Positions 28,627 to 37,922 are shown, numbered from the stretch's first letter. The stretch: 64,000 bases of DNA from Pantoea sp. At-9b (GCF_000175935.2 NC_014840.1:1-64000), one strand, 5' to 3'. Translations and numbers: made by a program. The notes: generated by a model not told the origin, from the letters alone.

Positions 28627-30123
28627 ATGAATCTCAGTGTTTCCCACTTCAATCGTCATTCGTTGTCCGCTGCGGCAACGTTGTTGGCGATGGCACTCGT
28701 TAGCGGTTGTACCGTTGGCCCTGATTTCAAAAAACCCGAGCAGAAAGCCCCAGCCGACTGGACAAGCTGGCGTAGTGCTGATCCTGCGTTGCTAAATGTT
28801 CCCGGTGCCGCTGCGGTGGCTGATAACCAGTGGTGGAAAAGATACGATGACCCGACACTCAATATGCTGGTTGAAAAGGCCCTAACTGCCAGTCCCGATA
28901 TCAGAACTGCCGCGCTTCGGTTTGCCAGCGCACGCGCACAGCAACGCATCACGTCGTCGCAACAAACACCAAATGTCAATGCAACAGCCAGTATCACCCG
29001 CAATCAGCAAAGCGAAAACAGCCCTTCGACCAGAGCGTTAAAAGAGGTTCTGCCCAATCCCGATGAGCTAATCACGCTGATGACCGATCCCTACAACTGG
29101 TATCAGGGAGGACTGGATTTTAGCTGGGAAATTGATTTCTGGGGGCACGTCCGGCGCGCCATTGAGGCTGCCGAAGCTGACAGCGCCGCGCAGCAGGCAC
29201 AGCTTGAATTTGCCAGATTGAGTATTGTTGGTGATGTGGTTAACAGTTACTGGAACTTGCGGGGTATTCAGCAGCAAATCCGTCTGGCAAAAGATGATGA
29301 GAGAGCACTTGATGAGCGTCTGTCGTTGATACGAGCACGAACGTTGAGTGGAGCACAGGATAATACGGATCTTGAACGGCAACGCAGTGAACTGGCCGCG
29401 ACGCGGGCAAATCTGATTGAATTACAGGCACAGGAGGGTGTGACGACAAATCAGCTACTTCTGCTGCTGAATGAACGTCCTGGTGCATTGAAAACGTTGC
29501 TGCAATTCAAACCTGACAGCTTACAGGCAGGCAATCTGCCTCCTTTACCGTTAGGTATCCCCTCAGTGGTCGCGTCAAACCGACCTGACATCAAAGCTGC
29601 GGAAGCGCATCTTCATGCTGCCACAGCCCGAATTGGCGTGGCTGAAGCAGAACTCTACCCCAGTATCACAATCGGTGCCCGAATCGGGATGGATACCTAC
29701 AGCGCGGGTAATTTCGGTGAATGGGGCAGCCGAAGTTGGTCCGTTGGGCCAAGTCTCAATTTACCGATTTTCGATCGAGGACGGCGTAAAGCGACTGTCG
29801 TATTGCGGGAGACGGATCAGCAACAGGCCGCTGTCGATTATCAGAAAACTGTCCTGCGAGCGTGGCAGGAAATCGATGACGCATTGAGCCGTTATAGCGC
29901 AGCCCAACAAAAACTCGCTGAACAACAAACGCGGGCTGAGAGTTCTGCTCAGGCTCTGGCTCTGATTGAGGCACGCTATAACGGCGGATTAACCAGCTTT
30001 ATTAACGTCCTGGATGCCCAACGTAGCGATATTCAGGCACGTCAGGCATTGGCGATGGGCCAGCGAGATCTTAAGACGGCATGGGCGGCGGTGAATCGTG
30101 CTGTGGGTAACTATCCACGTTAA
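28627..30123 (+). CDS. Outer-membrane efflux lipoprotein (NodT/OprM-type)
   Basis: The 498-residue protein has a lipoprotein signal with lipobox LVSGC (Cys28). The mature part opens with TVGPDFKKPEQKAP, a hallmark of NodT-family factors. Two outer-membrane efflux repeats follow, with long coiled-coil helices (around 190-280 and 400-480) and the conserved SNRPDIKAAEAHLHAATARIG region. It forms the trimeric exit channel. The frame opens at 28534, but ATG 28627 has AGGAAAGAAG upstream. Its presence after ybhR makes a complete envelope-spanning exporter in a single operon. Confidence 0.92.
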   Translation: MNLSVSHFNRHSLSAAATLLAMALVSGCTVGPDFKKPEQKAPADWTSWRSADPALLNVPGAAAVADNQWWKRYDDPTLNMLVEKALTASPDIRTAALRFASARAQQRITSSQQTPNVNATASITRNQQSENSPSTRALKEVLPNPDELITLMTDPYNWYQGGLDFSWEIDFWGHVRRAIEAAEADSAAQQAQLEFARLSIVGDVVNSYWNLRGIQQQIRLAKDDERALDERLSLIRARTLSGAQDNTDLERQRSELAATRANLIELQAQEGVTTNQLLLLLNERPGALKTLLQFKPDSLQAGNLPPLPLGIPSVVASNRPDIKAAEAHLHAATARIGVAEAELYPSITIGARIGMDTYSAGNFGEWGSRSWSVGPSLNLPIFDRGRRKATVVLRETDQQQAAVDYQKTVLRAWQEIDDALSRYSAAQQKLAEQQTRAESSAQALALIEARYNGGLTSFINVLDAQRSDIQARQALAMGQRDLKTAWAAVNRAVGNYPR

Positions 30124-30145
30124 TTCACGCCAGCAATGCAAGATT

Positions 30146-30889
30146 TTACACCTCAAAAAAATCAACTTTGCCACCCACGAGGTGATACATGCTGCCAACA
30201 ATTTTAATTTTCTTCTGATCTTCCAGATTTTTCAGTACCGGGCTATTTTTTCGAATATTTAAAATGGTTAATTCAACATTTTTCCTGGCGACCGCATCGA
30301 CAAAATCATAATTACTTCCCTTACGCTCACCACTGTATGTCGTTTTTTCAATCGCGGGTTTAATTTCATCAAGTAATCCCGTCAGATTTCCTAACTCGGC
30401 ATTATCAATGGCTCCCCGAACCGCACCGCAGCTGGTGTGGCCCATCACCAGTACTAACTTCGCCCCGGCGACTGCACAAGCAAACTCCATGCTGCCCAGA
30501 ATGTCCCGGTTGCTGATATTGCCCGCAACGCGAGCATTAAACGTCTCCCCAATCCCCGCATCCAGCACAATCTCAGCCGGTGCGCGCGAGTCAATGCAGC
30601 TGAGGATCACGGCTGCCGGATATTGGCCCGCAGCGCTACTGCGTTTCTGCGCCAGATAATCATGCTTTGCAGGCCGGTTTTCCCGGAAACGCGCATTGCC
30701 CTGCCTGAAATGCTCAATAACCTGATCAGGCGTCATCGCATCACGTTCCGCTTTGCTAAGCGATGCTGCCAGGCTGATAGTGGGTACTAATAAACCGGCC
30801 AGTCCAGTGATCGAGAGTGCGGATACCGCAAGGGTATGTTTCAATAATATCCGACGTGATGATTGATTCAGGGGGTTATGGCTCATCAT
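30146..30889 (-). CDS. Exported beta-class carbonic anhydrase
   Basis: The 247-residue protein has a twin-arginine-like signal (SSRRILLKH followed by a hydrophobic segment ending SLAA, about residue 42). A beta-carbonic anhydrase domain follows. Zinc ligands are Cys98, Asp100 or water, His151 and Cys154 (CIDSR, HTSC), and the Asp100-Arg102 catalytic dyad is present. It interconverts CO2 and bicarbonate, probably in the periplasm. A good AAGGAG site precedes the start. It is convergent with the efflux operon, with only 22 bases between the genes. Enterobacterial beta-carbonic anhydrases are usually cytoplasmic, so export is notable. Confidence 0.88.
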   Translation of the reverse strand: MMSHNPLNQSSRRILLKHTLAVSALSITGLAGLLVPTISLAASLSKAERDAMTPDQVIEHFRQGNARFRENRPAKHDYLAQKRSSAAGQYPAAVILSCIDSRAPAEIVLDAGIGETFNARVAGNISNRDILGSMEFACAVAGAKLVLVMGHTSCGAVRGAIDNAELGNLTGLLDEIKPAIEKTTYSGERKGSNYDFVDAVARKNVELTILNIRKNSPVLKNLEDQKKIKIVGSMYHLVGGKVDFFEV

Positions 30890-30939
30890 GTACTCCTTGC
30901 AAGGTTGAAATGTATCATTTCAGGCAAGCCTGAGTGCCG

Positions 30940-31122
30940 TTAATACCCGGCACGCTTACTTAACAGATAAATCAGTACATCCTCGTCTATCATGACAAGA
31001 TGATGGGTAATACCCGGTGAAATTAAAGATGTCGATATCCAATGATATATCAGCCTGGCATAAATTGCGCTTTCATCACCTGTTAAAATAAAGTCAGATA
31101 ATGCAGTGGCATTTTCTTGCAT
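30940..31122 (-). CDS. Small hypothetical protein, 60 residues
   Basis: This short acidic-to-neutral protein (starting MQENATALSDFILTGDE) has a plausible ribosome site (AGGAAA, about 3 bases before the ATG) and lies upstream of the carbonic anhydrase on the same strand. I do not recognise a family. It has helix-prone stretches and no signal or membrane segment. It could be a small regulator or a chance frame. The 240 bases between it and the LysR remnant hold no gene I can support. Confidence 0.4.
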   Translation of the reverse strand: MQENATALSDFILTGDESAIYARLIYHWISTSLISPGITHHLVMIDEDVLIYLLSKRAGY

Positions 31123-31362
31123 TGTTTCCTATGAAAATAACTTTACCTGGTGACACGGAGTCTGCCCTTGTCATTATTCGTGCATTTTACTCATTTTTCA
31201 GGCATATGATTATCGCTCTGATATCGGGATAAATATAAAATCAGTACCAATGCAAAGTTGGGAGTAGTGAAATTTTTCTGAGGGAAATTTATTTAAAGCG
31301 AACCGCTGACGAAAGCCTTTCATCGGCTTTGCTGTTTGAAATATCAGCCATTGGGAATGTTG

Positions 31363-31560
31363 TCACACCCAACGACTCCGCATCCCCTGCATCATCCGGG
31401 TTAATCTGACATTGTCGCAATATGGTAATGCCAGCTTATGTATCAGCAGGTCTCCAGCTGGCAGCGATTGTTCCCCCGCTCGTGTCACACTGCGCTGTTC
31501 CAGAAGCGCGTTCAGGGCTTTGAGAAGATTAAAATCTAACGCCTGCAAATCCTGTTTCAT
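31363..31560 (-). pseudogene. Remnant of a LysR-family regulator
   Basis: The first ~30 residues (MKQDLQALDFNLLKALNALL, then EQRSVTRAGE) are a clear LysR helix-turn-helix start. The frame then breaks off where TQPAVS-type sequence should follow and joins unrelated or C-terminal-like sequence, ending after 65 residues (normal length about 300). An internal deletion of most of the gene is the simplest explanation. Confidence 0.65.
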
Positions 31561-31649
31561 TTTTTACCAGCATTGATGAATGTTTAGTGATGAGCGGAAA
31601 ATACCCATGTGACGCAGTGAGGAAGCATAACCTGGGAAAGCTCCCTGAA

Positions 31650-31683
31650 CAAAAAAATGGGCCAGTGAATATCACTGACCCAT
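31650..31683 (-). terminator. Intrinsic terminator of the second dehydrogenase operon
   Basis: Read on the minus strand, a 12-bp stem with one mismatch (ATGGGTCAGTGA pairing with TCACTGGCCCAT) and a 3-nt loop is followed by seven T. It lies about 40 bases after the cytochrome gene stop. Confidence 0.8.
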
Positions 31684-31721
31684 TAACGTGAGCAATTACC
31701 CGATACGTTTATTTTGATAAA

Positions 31722-33110
31722 TTAACTTATCTGGCGCAGTTTTCTTCTACGGCGGAAATAAACGACAAGGCCAATGACGATCAGCACACCCACTCCGCCA
31801 CCCGCGATCAGCAAATAACCCGGGATAACGGTGACATTATTGTCACGCAAGGTTTTCACCGCAGCAGCGTCAACATTATCTCCGCCATTACCGTATTGAT
31901 TGCGCACATAGTTGGTTAACGTGGCAATTTGGGCGTCGGTCAGATTGTCACCGAATCCCGGCATGACGATGTGATCCCCTGCCCCATTCTCACGGTCTAT
32001 CCCATGCAGAATCACCTGCACCAGATTGTTCGGCTTATCGGACCCGACAACACTGTTTTGCGACAATGAGGGGTAGTATCTATTTTCGCCAATGCCCTGC
32101 CCGGCAGTACCGTGGCAGCTCGCACAGTTACCGTTATATAACACTGCACCCGAAGGCGAAGCATCATCAATCGGCATACCACGCACATCCTGTGTGATAT
32201 TGCTTTGTGCATCCTGACCGGCAGCCGAGCGGTTGCGGGTGGATGTCTGCTGTGCCGGCACACTTTTGATATAGGTCGCCAGTGCGCTCATATCTTCCGG
32301 GGTCAGGAAACGCAAGCTATGCGAGATAACATCAGCCATGCCGCCGCCCGTGGTCGCCTTGCCGGGCAGTGCCCCGGTACGTAGATATTGCATCAGATCG
32401 TCATGGCTCCAGTTACCAATACCCGACACTTTATCTGATGAGATGTTAAACGCCTCCCACCCATCGACCATCGCCCCGGCGTAGGCTTTGTTACTCAGTC
32501 CCATTGCGAGGTTACGTGGTGTGTGGCACTCCTCACAATGTCCAAGCGCCGTGGCGACGTATTTCCCGCGGTTCCATTCGGCAGATTGCTGCGGATCGTC
32601 TTCAAAAGGCTTGTAGTGGAAATTGATTAAATTCCATCCCTTGAGCGTCAGGCGCTGGTTATACGGGAAGCCCATTTCGTTTTCCGGCGGATTATGGTTA
32701 ACCCCCTGGAGCGACATAAAATACGCATACATCGCATGAATATCAGCGTCAGTCAGCTTCGAGTACGACGTGTAAGGCATTGCCGGATAGAGGTTTTGCC
32801 CGTCGGCACGGATCCCGTGTTTTAGTGCATTGCTGAACTGTTGTTCCGTCCAGCGACCAATACCAGTGTTTTTGTCCGGGGTGATATTCGAAGAGTAAAT
32901 CACGCCAAAGGGGGTTTTGAACGCTAACCCACCGGCAAACGTCGTCCCACCGGGCGCGGTATGGCATACCTCACAGTCAGACGCTTTGCTGAGATATTCG
33001 CCCTGCCGGATTAAATCCTGCGTTGCGCTAGCGGCAAAAGTTGCGGAGCAGAAAAACAGGCCAGCCAGAGGAGCCATCAGTAACGATGCTCTGAGTGATA
33101 AGCGCATCAT
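31722..33110 (-). CDS. Tri-heme cytochrome c subunit (complex 2)
   Basis: The 462-residue protein is paralogous to the product of 16499-17848. It has a signal peptide, heme sites at Cys46 (CEVCH), Cys192 (CEECH) and Cys329 (CASCH), and a C-terminal membrane helix followed by FRRRRKLRQ. It transfers electrons from the flavoprotein to ubiquinone at the periplasmic face. The start overlaps the flavoprotein stop (ATGA). It is the last gene of its operon, closed by an intrinsic terminator. Confidence 0.93.
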   Translation of the reverse strand: MMRLSLRASLLMAPLAGLFFCSATFAASATQDLIRQGEYLSKASDCEVCHTAPGGTTFAGGLAFKTPFGVIYSSNITPDKNTGIGRWTEQQFSNALKHGIRADGQNLYPAMPYTSYSKLTDADIHAMYAYFMSLQGVNHNPPENEMGFPYNQRLTLKGWNLINFHYKPFEDDPQQSAEWNRGKYVATALGHCEECHTPRNLAMGLSNKAYAGAMVDGWEAFNISSDKVSGIGNWSHDDLMQYLRTGALPGKATTGGGMADVISHSLRFLTPEDMSALATYIKSVPAQQTSTRNRSAAGQDAQSNITQDVRGMPIDDASPSGAVLYNGNCASCHGTAGQGIGENRYYPSLSQNSVVGSDKPNNLVQVILHGIDRENGAGDHIVMPGFGDNLTDAQIATLTNYVRNQYGNGGDNVDAAAVKTLRDNNVTVIPGYLLIAGGGVGVLIVIGLVVYFRRRRKLRQIS

Positions 33111-34714
33111 ACGTGTTTACACTCCTCGATCAGTTTATCCGCGAGTCTCATCGCCAGGGCAGAAAGAGTCAGCGTACAGTTAACGGTACCGGCGCTCGCC
33201 ATCACACCACTGGACGCGACAAACAGATTTTGGTGATCGTGTGTACGTAAATCTGCATCAACGACTGAATCATTTGCATCATTGCCCATGATCAGCGTCC
33301 CCATAATATGGTTGTTATTGAAATACTTATCATCGTGGCGAACTTCTGTGCCACCAAACAGGCTGGCAATGTGATCAAAGTGCTGATGCGCGACATCACG
33401 GGCTTTATTGATGTAATCGTTAATAAAATAATGCACGCCCGGTTTTGGAATCCCGAGCGCATCTTTTCTGTCCTCAACCGCCACAATTCGGTTATTACGG
33501 TCTGGCAGAATGTCGAAAAAGGTGTTCACTGCGACCCAACGCGATGCATAGTCGCGCACCATAGCGGGTAGCTCTTTGCCTGAAATTCCCTTGCTTAACA
33601 GATAATTACTGACGGCCAGCGTCGGCGAGTAGTTACCCAGGTTAATCTTCATGGCGGAATATTCAGAACGGAACGCACCGTCGCGCAGATTGTTAATGCA
33701 GCTAAGACGCATCGGGCCACGTCCCGGCCACATCGGTTCTTTGCTGAGGAAGTAAACCGATGTCCCAGGATGGTCCATCAGATGACGTCCGACGTTATCG
33801 GTGGTGTTGCCGATACCGTTCGGGTACTTGTCACTTTTGGAGATCAGCATCAATTTCGGGGTTTCGATGGCATTGGCAGCCAGTACGAAAATTTTTCCTG
33901 TAACGCGGAAGCTTTCACCGTTCGGATCTTTGTACAGCACCGAGGTGATATTGCCTTTTTCATCGTGCTCGATTTTATAAACCACCGCGTTCGGCACTAA
34001 CAGCGAGCCAGCACGTTCTGCTTTACGCAAAGCCGTCTCGCCGGTGTATTGCGCTTCAATCGGGCAGATGGGCATGCAGTTACTGTTACCGCAACAGGCA
34101 GGACGGCCATCGAACGGTTGGGTGTTACGCGCAGCCGGTTCGGTGATCAGGTGATAGCCATTTTGATCAACCACCTTCTTGAAGGCCTTATCAAAGTCAG
34201 ACAACGGCAGCGGGGGCTGCGGATACGGTTTACTGCGCGGGGACCCGGTGTCGTCGGGACCACCAACGCCCATCTCGACTTCTGACTCGTAGTAATAGGG
34301 TTCCAGATCATCGTAGCTGATCGGCCAGTCGCGCCCGACACCATAAAGTGATTTGAGCTTCATATCATTGGGTAATAAACGCCATGCCTGAGCCGACCAG
34401 TGCCAGGTAGTACCGCCCGCGACACGCAGGTATCCCGCCTTGTAAGGCTCCGGGCCATACTGAATAAAATAGTCGTTATCTTGTGGTGAATATTGCGGGT
34501 GAGGTGCATGTTGCGTCGGCGGATAAGGTGACTGAAAATCGCCTTTGAACGGAGAATTACGGTAGTTTTCGACGATTTTCCATCTTTCGATACGCGGACC
34601 CGCTTCCAGCATCAGGGTATCAATCCCCGCTTTCTGTAACTTTTGTGCGATCTGAGAGCCAGCAATCCCCGAGCCAACGATGACGACGGTGGCTGAATGC
34701 GTTGTTTTCATCAA
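33107..34714 (-). CDS. FAD-dependent GMC dehydrogenase, large catalytic subunit (complex 2)
   Basis: The 535-residue flavoprotein has GSGIAGSQIAQKLQ at the N-terminus, GGTTWHWSAQAWR and the Fe-S cysteine cluster from Cys207-Cys208 (CCGNSNCMPICP). NNHIMGTLIMG lies in the C-terminal active-site region. It has no signal of its own and should be exported with the Tat small subunit. Sequence resembles both complex 1 and the Burkholderia FAD-glucose dehydrogenase alpha subunit. 2-ketogluconate or gluconate is the likely substrate in this organism type, but no specificity residues can be read with confidence. Confidence 0.9.
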   Translation of the reverse strand: MMKTTHSATVVIVGSGIAGSQIAQKLQKAGIDTLMLEAGPRIERWKIVENYRNSPFKGDFQSPYPPTQHAPHPQYSPQDNDYFIQYGPEPYKAGYLRVAGGTTWHWSAQAWRLLPNDMKLKSLYGVGRDWPISYDDLEPYYYESEVEMGVGGPDDTGSPRSKPYPQPPLPLSDFDKAFKKVVDQNGYHLITEPAARNTQPFDGRPACCGNSNCMPICPIEAQYTGETALRKAERAGSLLVPNAVVYKIEHDEKGNITSVLYKDPNGESFRVTGKIFVLAANAIETPKLMLISKSDKYPNGIGNTTDNVGRHLMDHPGTSVYFLSKEPMWPGRGPMRLSCINNLRDGAFRSEYSAMKINLGNYSPTLAVSNYLLSKGISGKELPAMVRDYASRWVAVNTFFDILPDRNNRIVAVEDRKDALGIPKPGVHYFINDYINKARDVAHQHFDHIASLFGGTEVRHDDKYFNNNHIMGTLIMGNDANDSVVDADLRTHDHQNLFVASSGVMASAGTVNCTLTLSALAMRLADKLIEECKHV

Positions 34715-34722
34715 TTATTCTC

Positions 34723-35259
34723 TTACAGGCTTTTAATGACAGGCGGCTTGGCCCAGTAATGCGGTTCACCTCTGGCGTAGGTCGGGAGTACCACAACATC
34801 GGCAATCGGGGTGTACATCAGCGCATATTCATACGCGACCACTTTCGCCTCTTTCCCGCTACCCACAATCCCTAATTGCCAGGCGCGCAAAATATCGGTG
34901 AACAACGTCTGGGTATTCTGATCAACACCCTGTAAAGCCTTTTGCATATCAACAGAACGCATGTCTGCATTCAGAATTTTATTCAGTGTTGCTAACTGGT
35001 TTTTTAATTCTGCATTGCGACTTTGCATCAAGGTAAAAATGCGCTGCCCAAGGGCGTTATCCAGTTTGGGATAGCCGCAAATAACCTCAGAGACGGTCAT
35101 AAAAGCGGTAAAAATGGGGTTTGAACGCATGCCAGCATCTATTGCCCAGGCAACCTGTCCGGGAAGTAAACTGCTGGTTGCACCGAGTACCGTGGTTGTT
35201 GCCAAAAGCTTGATGAATCGCCTTCTTCCCGCGGGACTGACGTCAATCGACATACTCAT
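34723..35259 (-). CDS. FAD-dependent sugar (acid) dehydrogenase, small Tat subunit (complex 2)
   Basis: The 178-residue protein has a twin-arginine signal (AGRRRFIKLLATTT, then a hydrophobic stretch ending AWA). The body is of the gluconate-2-dehydrogenase-subunit-3 type, with ILRAWQLGIVG and YEYALMY. It acts as export partner and structural subunit of the flavoprotein encoded 8 bases downstream. It heads the second three-gene operon, which is divergent from a LysR gene at 35562. Confidence 0.88.
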   Translation of the reverse strand: MSMSIDVSPAGRRRFIKLLATTTVLGATSSLLPGQVAWAIDAGMRSNPIFTAFMTVSEVICGYPKLDNALGQRIFTLMQSRNAELKNQLATLNKILNADMRSVDMQKALQGVDQNTQTLFTDILRAWQLGIVGSGKEAKVVAYEYALMYTPIADVVVLPTYARGEPHYWAKPPVIKSL

Positions 35260-35561
35260 ATTAATTTGCCTTGCTTAAATTTTTAGACTTGCCTTTTTGC
35301 ATCTATTGAATATTGTAATGTGCTGTAGGAGCAGCAATAAATGTCTAAATTCAGAACAAACAACTGGAAAACAGACACTTAAAGTTACATTGCTTTGATT
35401 TTGTTATTGCATTGTTTTCATCCCACAACGTCGGTCAGGCAGACCCATTCATGCGAAATGGTCCCCTTAGTCTTCATGTGGGTAGTATTATGATTTGATA
35501 AAAAAATGTGATCCAGATAACTACAATGTTAATTTGATAAGCAAATGCTTATGAGAAAAAG
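35260..35561. promoter_or_regulatory. Divergent promoter region (dehydrogenase complex 2 / LysR)
   Basis: This 302-base AT-rich gap separates the dehydrogenase operon from a divergent LysR gene and should carry both promoters. AAATGTGATCCAGAT at 35504-35518 matches a CRP left half-site well, with a poor right half. It is a tentative CRP site. Confidence 0.35.
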
Positions 35562-36461
35562 ATGGCTGATACGTTAAAAAGATTAGAATATTTCACCTGT
35601 CTCGCCGAAATTGAACATTATGGCAAGGCAGCTGAGAAGCTTGGAATTGCTCAATCAGCACTCAGTCAGCAAATAAAAGCGCTTGAGCTGGAAGTGGGAT
35701 TTCGCCTGTTTCAACCGGCCGGCAGGGGGATATGTCTCTCTGCGGCGGGCAGACATTATCACCAGAGCGTTATTGAGTTACTTGAGAATCACAAGCTTGC
35801 CATTGAAAAGGCAAAAAAAGCCGCATCCGGAGAGATGGGAAAGGTCACGATAAGTCATGTAGGGACGGCTCTGCTGGATGAGAAGTTTCTCAATCTTTTA
35901 AAAGACTTCCGTCGTCATTATCCTGCTATCGAAATACAACTGATTGAACTCGCCATGCCAGAGCAACTTACCTTGCTTCGTAAGCAAAAAGTGGATTTGG
36001 CAATCATTCGTGGGCCTTATCCTTTATTACCGGAAGGAACGCTCAATTGCACATTCTCGGCGCAAAGGCTTTGTGTGGCGATGTCACCTAATCATCCCCT
36101 CGCCTCCCGACAATCACTGTCAATGAAGGATCTGGAAAATGAATCCTTTGTGAGTTATCAGGAACCGGATATTCAGGGCATCAGCGGTGCGTTAATTCAA
36201 CTTTCCCATCAGGCCGGATTTAATCCAAGAATAGAATGGCGAGTCTCAGCGGTAAATAATAGCCTTGGCCTAGTCAATGCGTGGATGGCCGTCAGCTTGG
36301 TTCCGGAAAACATTATTTCCTACAGTATTGGGAATGTTGTTTTTCGCCCGCTGGAGGACGCTAACGCATTGACTCAGCTTATTTTTGTCTGGAATCATGA
36401 TCAAACCAATCCTGTGCAGAAGTTAATGACTGATTTTTTCAGAAACTACTCGACAAAATAA
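35562..36461 (+). CDS. LysR-family transcriptional regulator
   Basis: The 299-residue regulator has an N-terminal winged HTH (HYGKAAEKLGIAQSALSQQIKALE, about residues 18-42) and a two-lobed effector-binding domain starting near residue 90. The start follows GAGAAAAAG. It is divergent from the second FAD dehydrogenase operon, so regulation of that operon by a sugar acid is a reasonable guess. The pattern is of the BenM/CatM/CynR-like general class, without further resolution. Confidence 0.88.
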   Translation: MADTLKRLEYFTCLAEIEHYGKAAEKLGIAQSALSQQIKALELEVGFRLFQPAGRGICLSAAGRHYHQSVIELLENHKLAIEKAKKAASGEMGKVTISHVGTALLDEKFLNLLKDFRRHYPAIEIQLIELAMPEQLTLLRKQKVDLAIIRGPYPLLPEGTLNCTFSAQRLCVAMSPNHPLASRQSLSMKDLENESFVSYQEPDIQGISGALIQLSHQAGFNPRIEWRVSAVNNSLGLVNAWMAVSLVPENIISYSIGNVVFRPLEDANALTQLIFVWNHDQTNPVQKLMTDFFRNYSTK

Positions 36462-36975
36462 TATCCGGCCACGAAACGGCCAGTTATAGCCTTATGGTTC
36501 CCGGATCACAGGAGGCTAACACAAGGGCACGCGCCGGGCCGCAGCAGTGCTGAGGTGATTGAATACTCCCCCCTCCGCAGGTTCGGACGGCATCCGCGTG
36601 AATCTTCAGGACCGATTGGACGACATCAAGCCGAACTGCCTCAGGCCCTGGTTACTGCTACACCAGAGGATACGGAAAGCTCGCTGTATCCTAACCCCTA
36701 TATCCCTTACTCGAAGAAAATTACGGCTTCAGTTTTTCTCTTGTAGTTGATCTTTTCGCCACTCTCACAGAGGAAACTCAGCGAAAAATGAATGACTGGT
36801 TCGATCGAATACTAAGACCACACCAGTGATTATAGAGGCAAAGCCCCACCAATCGTTGCAACTATGAAATGATAGATTTCATTCTTTGCTGTTTTGCCTC
36901 CACCGATGTTTGTTTATTGTTGTTGCACGCCACCGATACAGGTCAGGCACAGACAACGACAGGAGCATCCTCATC
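36462..36975. other. Intergenic region with probable gene debris
   Basis: About 510 bases between a LysR gene and the NTF2-like gene. Overlapping short frames at 36555-36750 look unlike real proteins. A short frame ending at 36828 reads LFATLTEETQRKMNDWFD, which resembles the end of a real protein that has lost its front. I cannot name the source. AGGAG at 36961 serves the next gene. Confidence 0.35.
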
Positions 36976-37380
36976 ATGAAAACAGCCGTGCAATTACTTC
37001 AGAGCTACCTCGACAACATTCAGGATCCTAAGGCTGCCGCCGCGCTTTTTGCCGCAGATGGCGTGTTGGAACTCCCTTACCTACAGACGCTGGGGCTGCC
37101 GCATCGGGTGCAGGGTCCAAAAGAAATCGAGGCGTTTATCGCCGGATTATTGCAAAAGGTGCCTGATTTTCGCTTTCGCAATATCCAGTTTTTCATCGAT
37201 ACCCCGACACAGGCATTCGGCGAATACAGCGTTGAAGCTGAAATAACGGGCACTGACCGTCTGTATAAACAAACCTACGCCGGTCGATTAGTGGCTGAGG
37301 ATGGAAAAATAAAACTGTTGCGTGAATCACTGGATACGCTGGCCGCATGGCGTGCGTTTAATGGAGATCAGCCCGCCTGA
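36976..37380 (+). CDS. NTF2/SnoaL-like protein
   Basis: The 134-residue protein starts at ATG 36976 after AGGAG; the open frame to 36886 upstream lacks coding character. It has the NTF2-like pattern: a helix with LLQSYLDNIQD, FAADGVLELPYL, GPKEIEAFIAGLLQ and EYSVEAEITG. Such folds serve as isomerases, dehydratases or accessory proteins, so no reaction can be named. It is followed after 77 bases by a monooxygenase-type gene on the same strand and may share its pathway. Confidence 0.75.
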   Translation: MKTAVQLLQSYLDNIQDPKAAAALFAADGVLELPYLQTLGLPHRVQGPKEIEAFIAGLLQKVPDFRFRNIQFFIDTPTQAFGEYSVEAEITGTDRLYKQTYAGRLVAEDGKIKLLRESLDTLAAWRAFNGDQPA

Positions 37381-37457
37381 ATCAGTAAATAAGCGGCAGG
37401 CAGAAATCAATTTTTAAGTTAATAACATCCATCATCAGAGAATTTCTGGAGAAAAAA

Positions 37458-37850
37458 ATGAGTGCAAATACCCCCGATGCCCGTATCTCGTCTGCGGGCG
37501 ATCACGATAAAACGCAAGCTACCGAAATCATTGTCAGCGCTTATTATCGCGTGCATCCGGATGACCGCCAAACGTTCATCAATGCCGTAAAGCCTGAGAT
37601 GCAGGCCGCGCAGCAACTGCCGGGATGTGTCTTCTATGCGTTTTCACAAGACCTGGTCAACCCGGACGCTTTCCATCTGTCCGAAGGATGGGCTGATATT
37701 GACGCCTATGAGCGCCATGAACATTCAGCAACCTTTTTACAGGCATTGGCAACGGTAGTTAAAAACGTGCGCATTCTGCATCGCGAGGGCATCCGTTATG
37801 ACGTGGCAAAACAGCATATTGATGATCCCCGTGGCAAGGTTTCATCCTGA
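37458..37850 (+). CDS. Antibiotic-biosynthesis-monooxygenase-domain protein
   Basis: The 130-residue protein contains one ABM (dimeric alpha+beta barrel) domain: IIVSAYYRVHPDDRQTF, the LPGCVFYAFSQD strand and HLSEGWADIDAYERHE. Relatives include YgiN-type quinol monooxygenases and heme-degrading enzymes, which need no bound cofactor. The first ~20 residues are polar and probably flexible. The gene sits between an NTF2-like gene and a convergent MetE-core gene, and a flavin reductase gene is nearby. Confidence 0.75.
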   Translation: MSANTPDARISSAGDHDKTQATEIIVSAYYRVHPDDRQTFINAVKPEMQAAQQLPGCVFYAFSQDLVNPDAFHLSEGWADIDAYERHEHSATFLQALATVVKNVRILHREGIRYDVAKQHIDDPRGKVSS

Positions 37851-37922
37851 CACCCGCTACTCAATCGATGCGTGACGTTGATTTTCAGGGAAGAAAGACC
37901 TCTCTTCCCTGAAACGAGGCAC

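Noticed and set aside
36555..36750. Two overlapping 63-codon frames
   Set aside because: They overlap in different frames in a region with debris character; neither has a ribosome site or protein-like composition.
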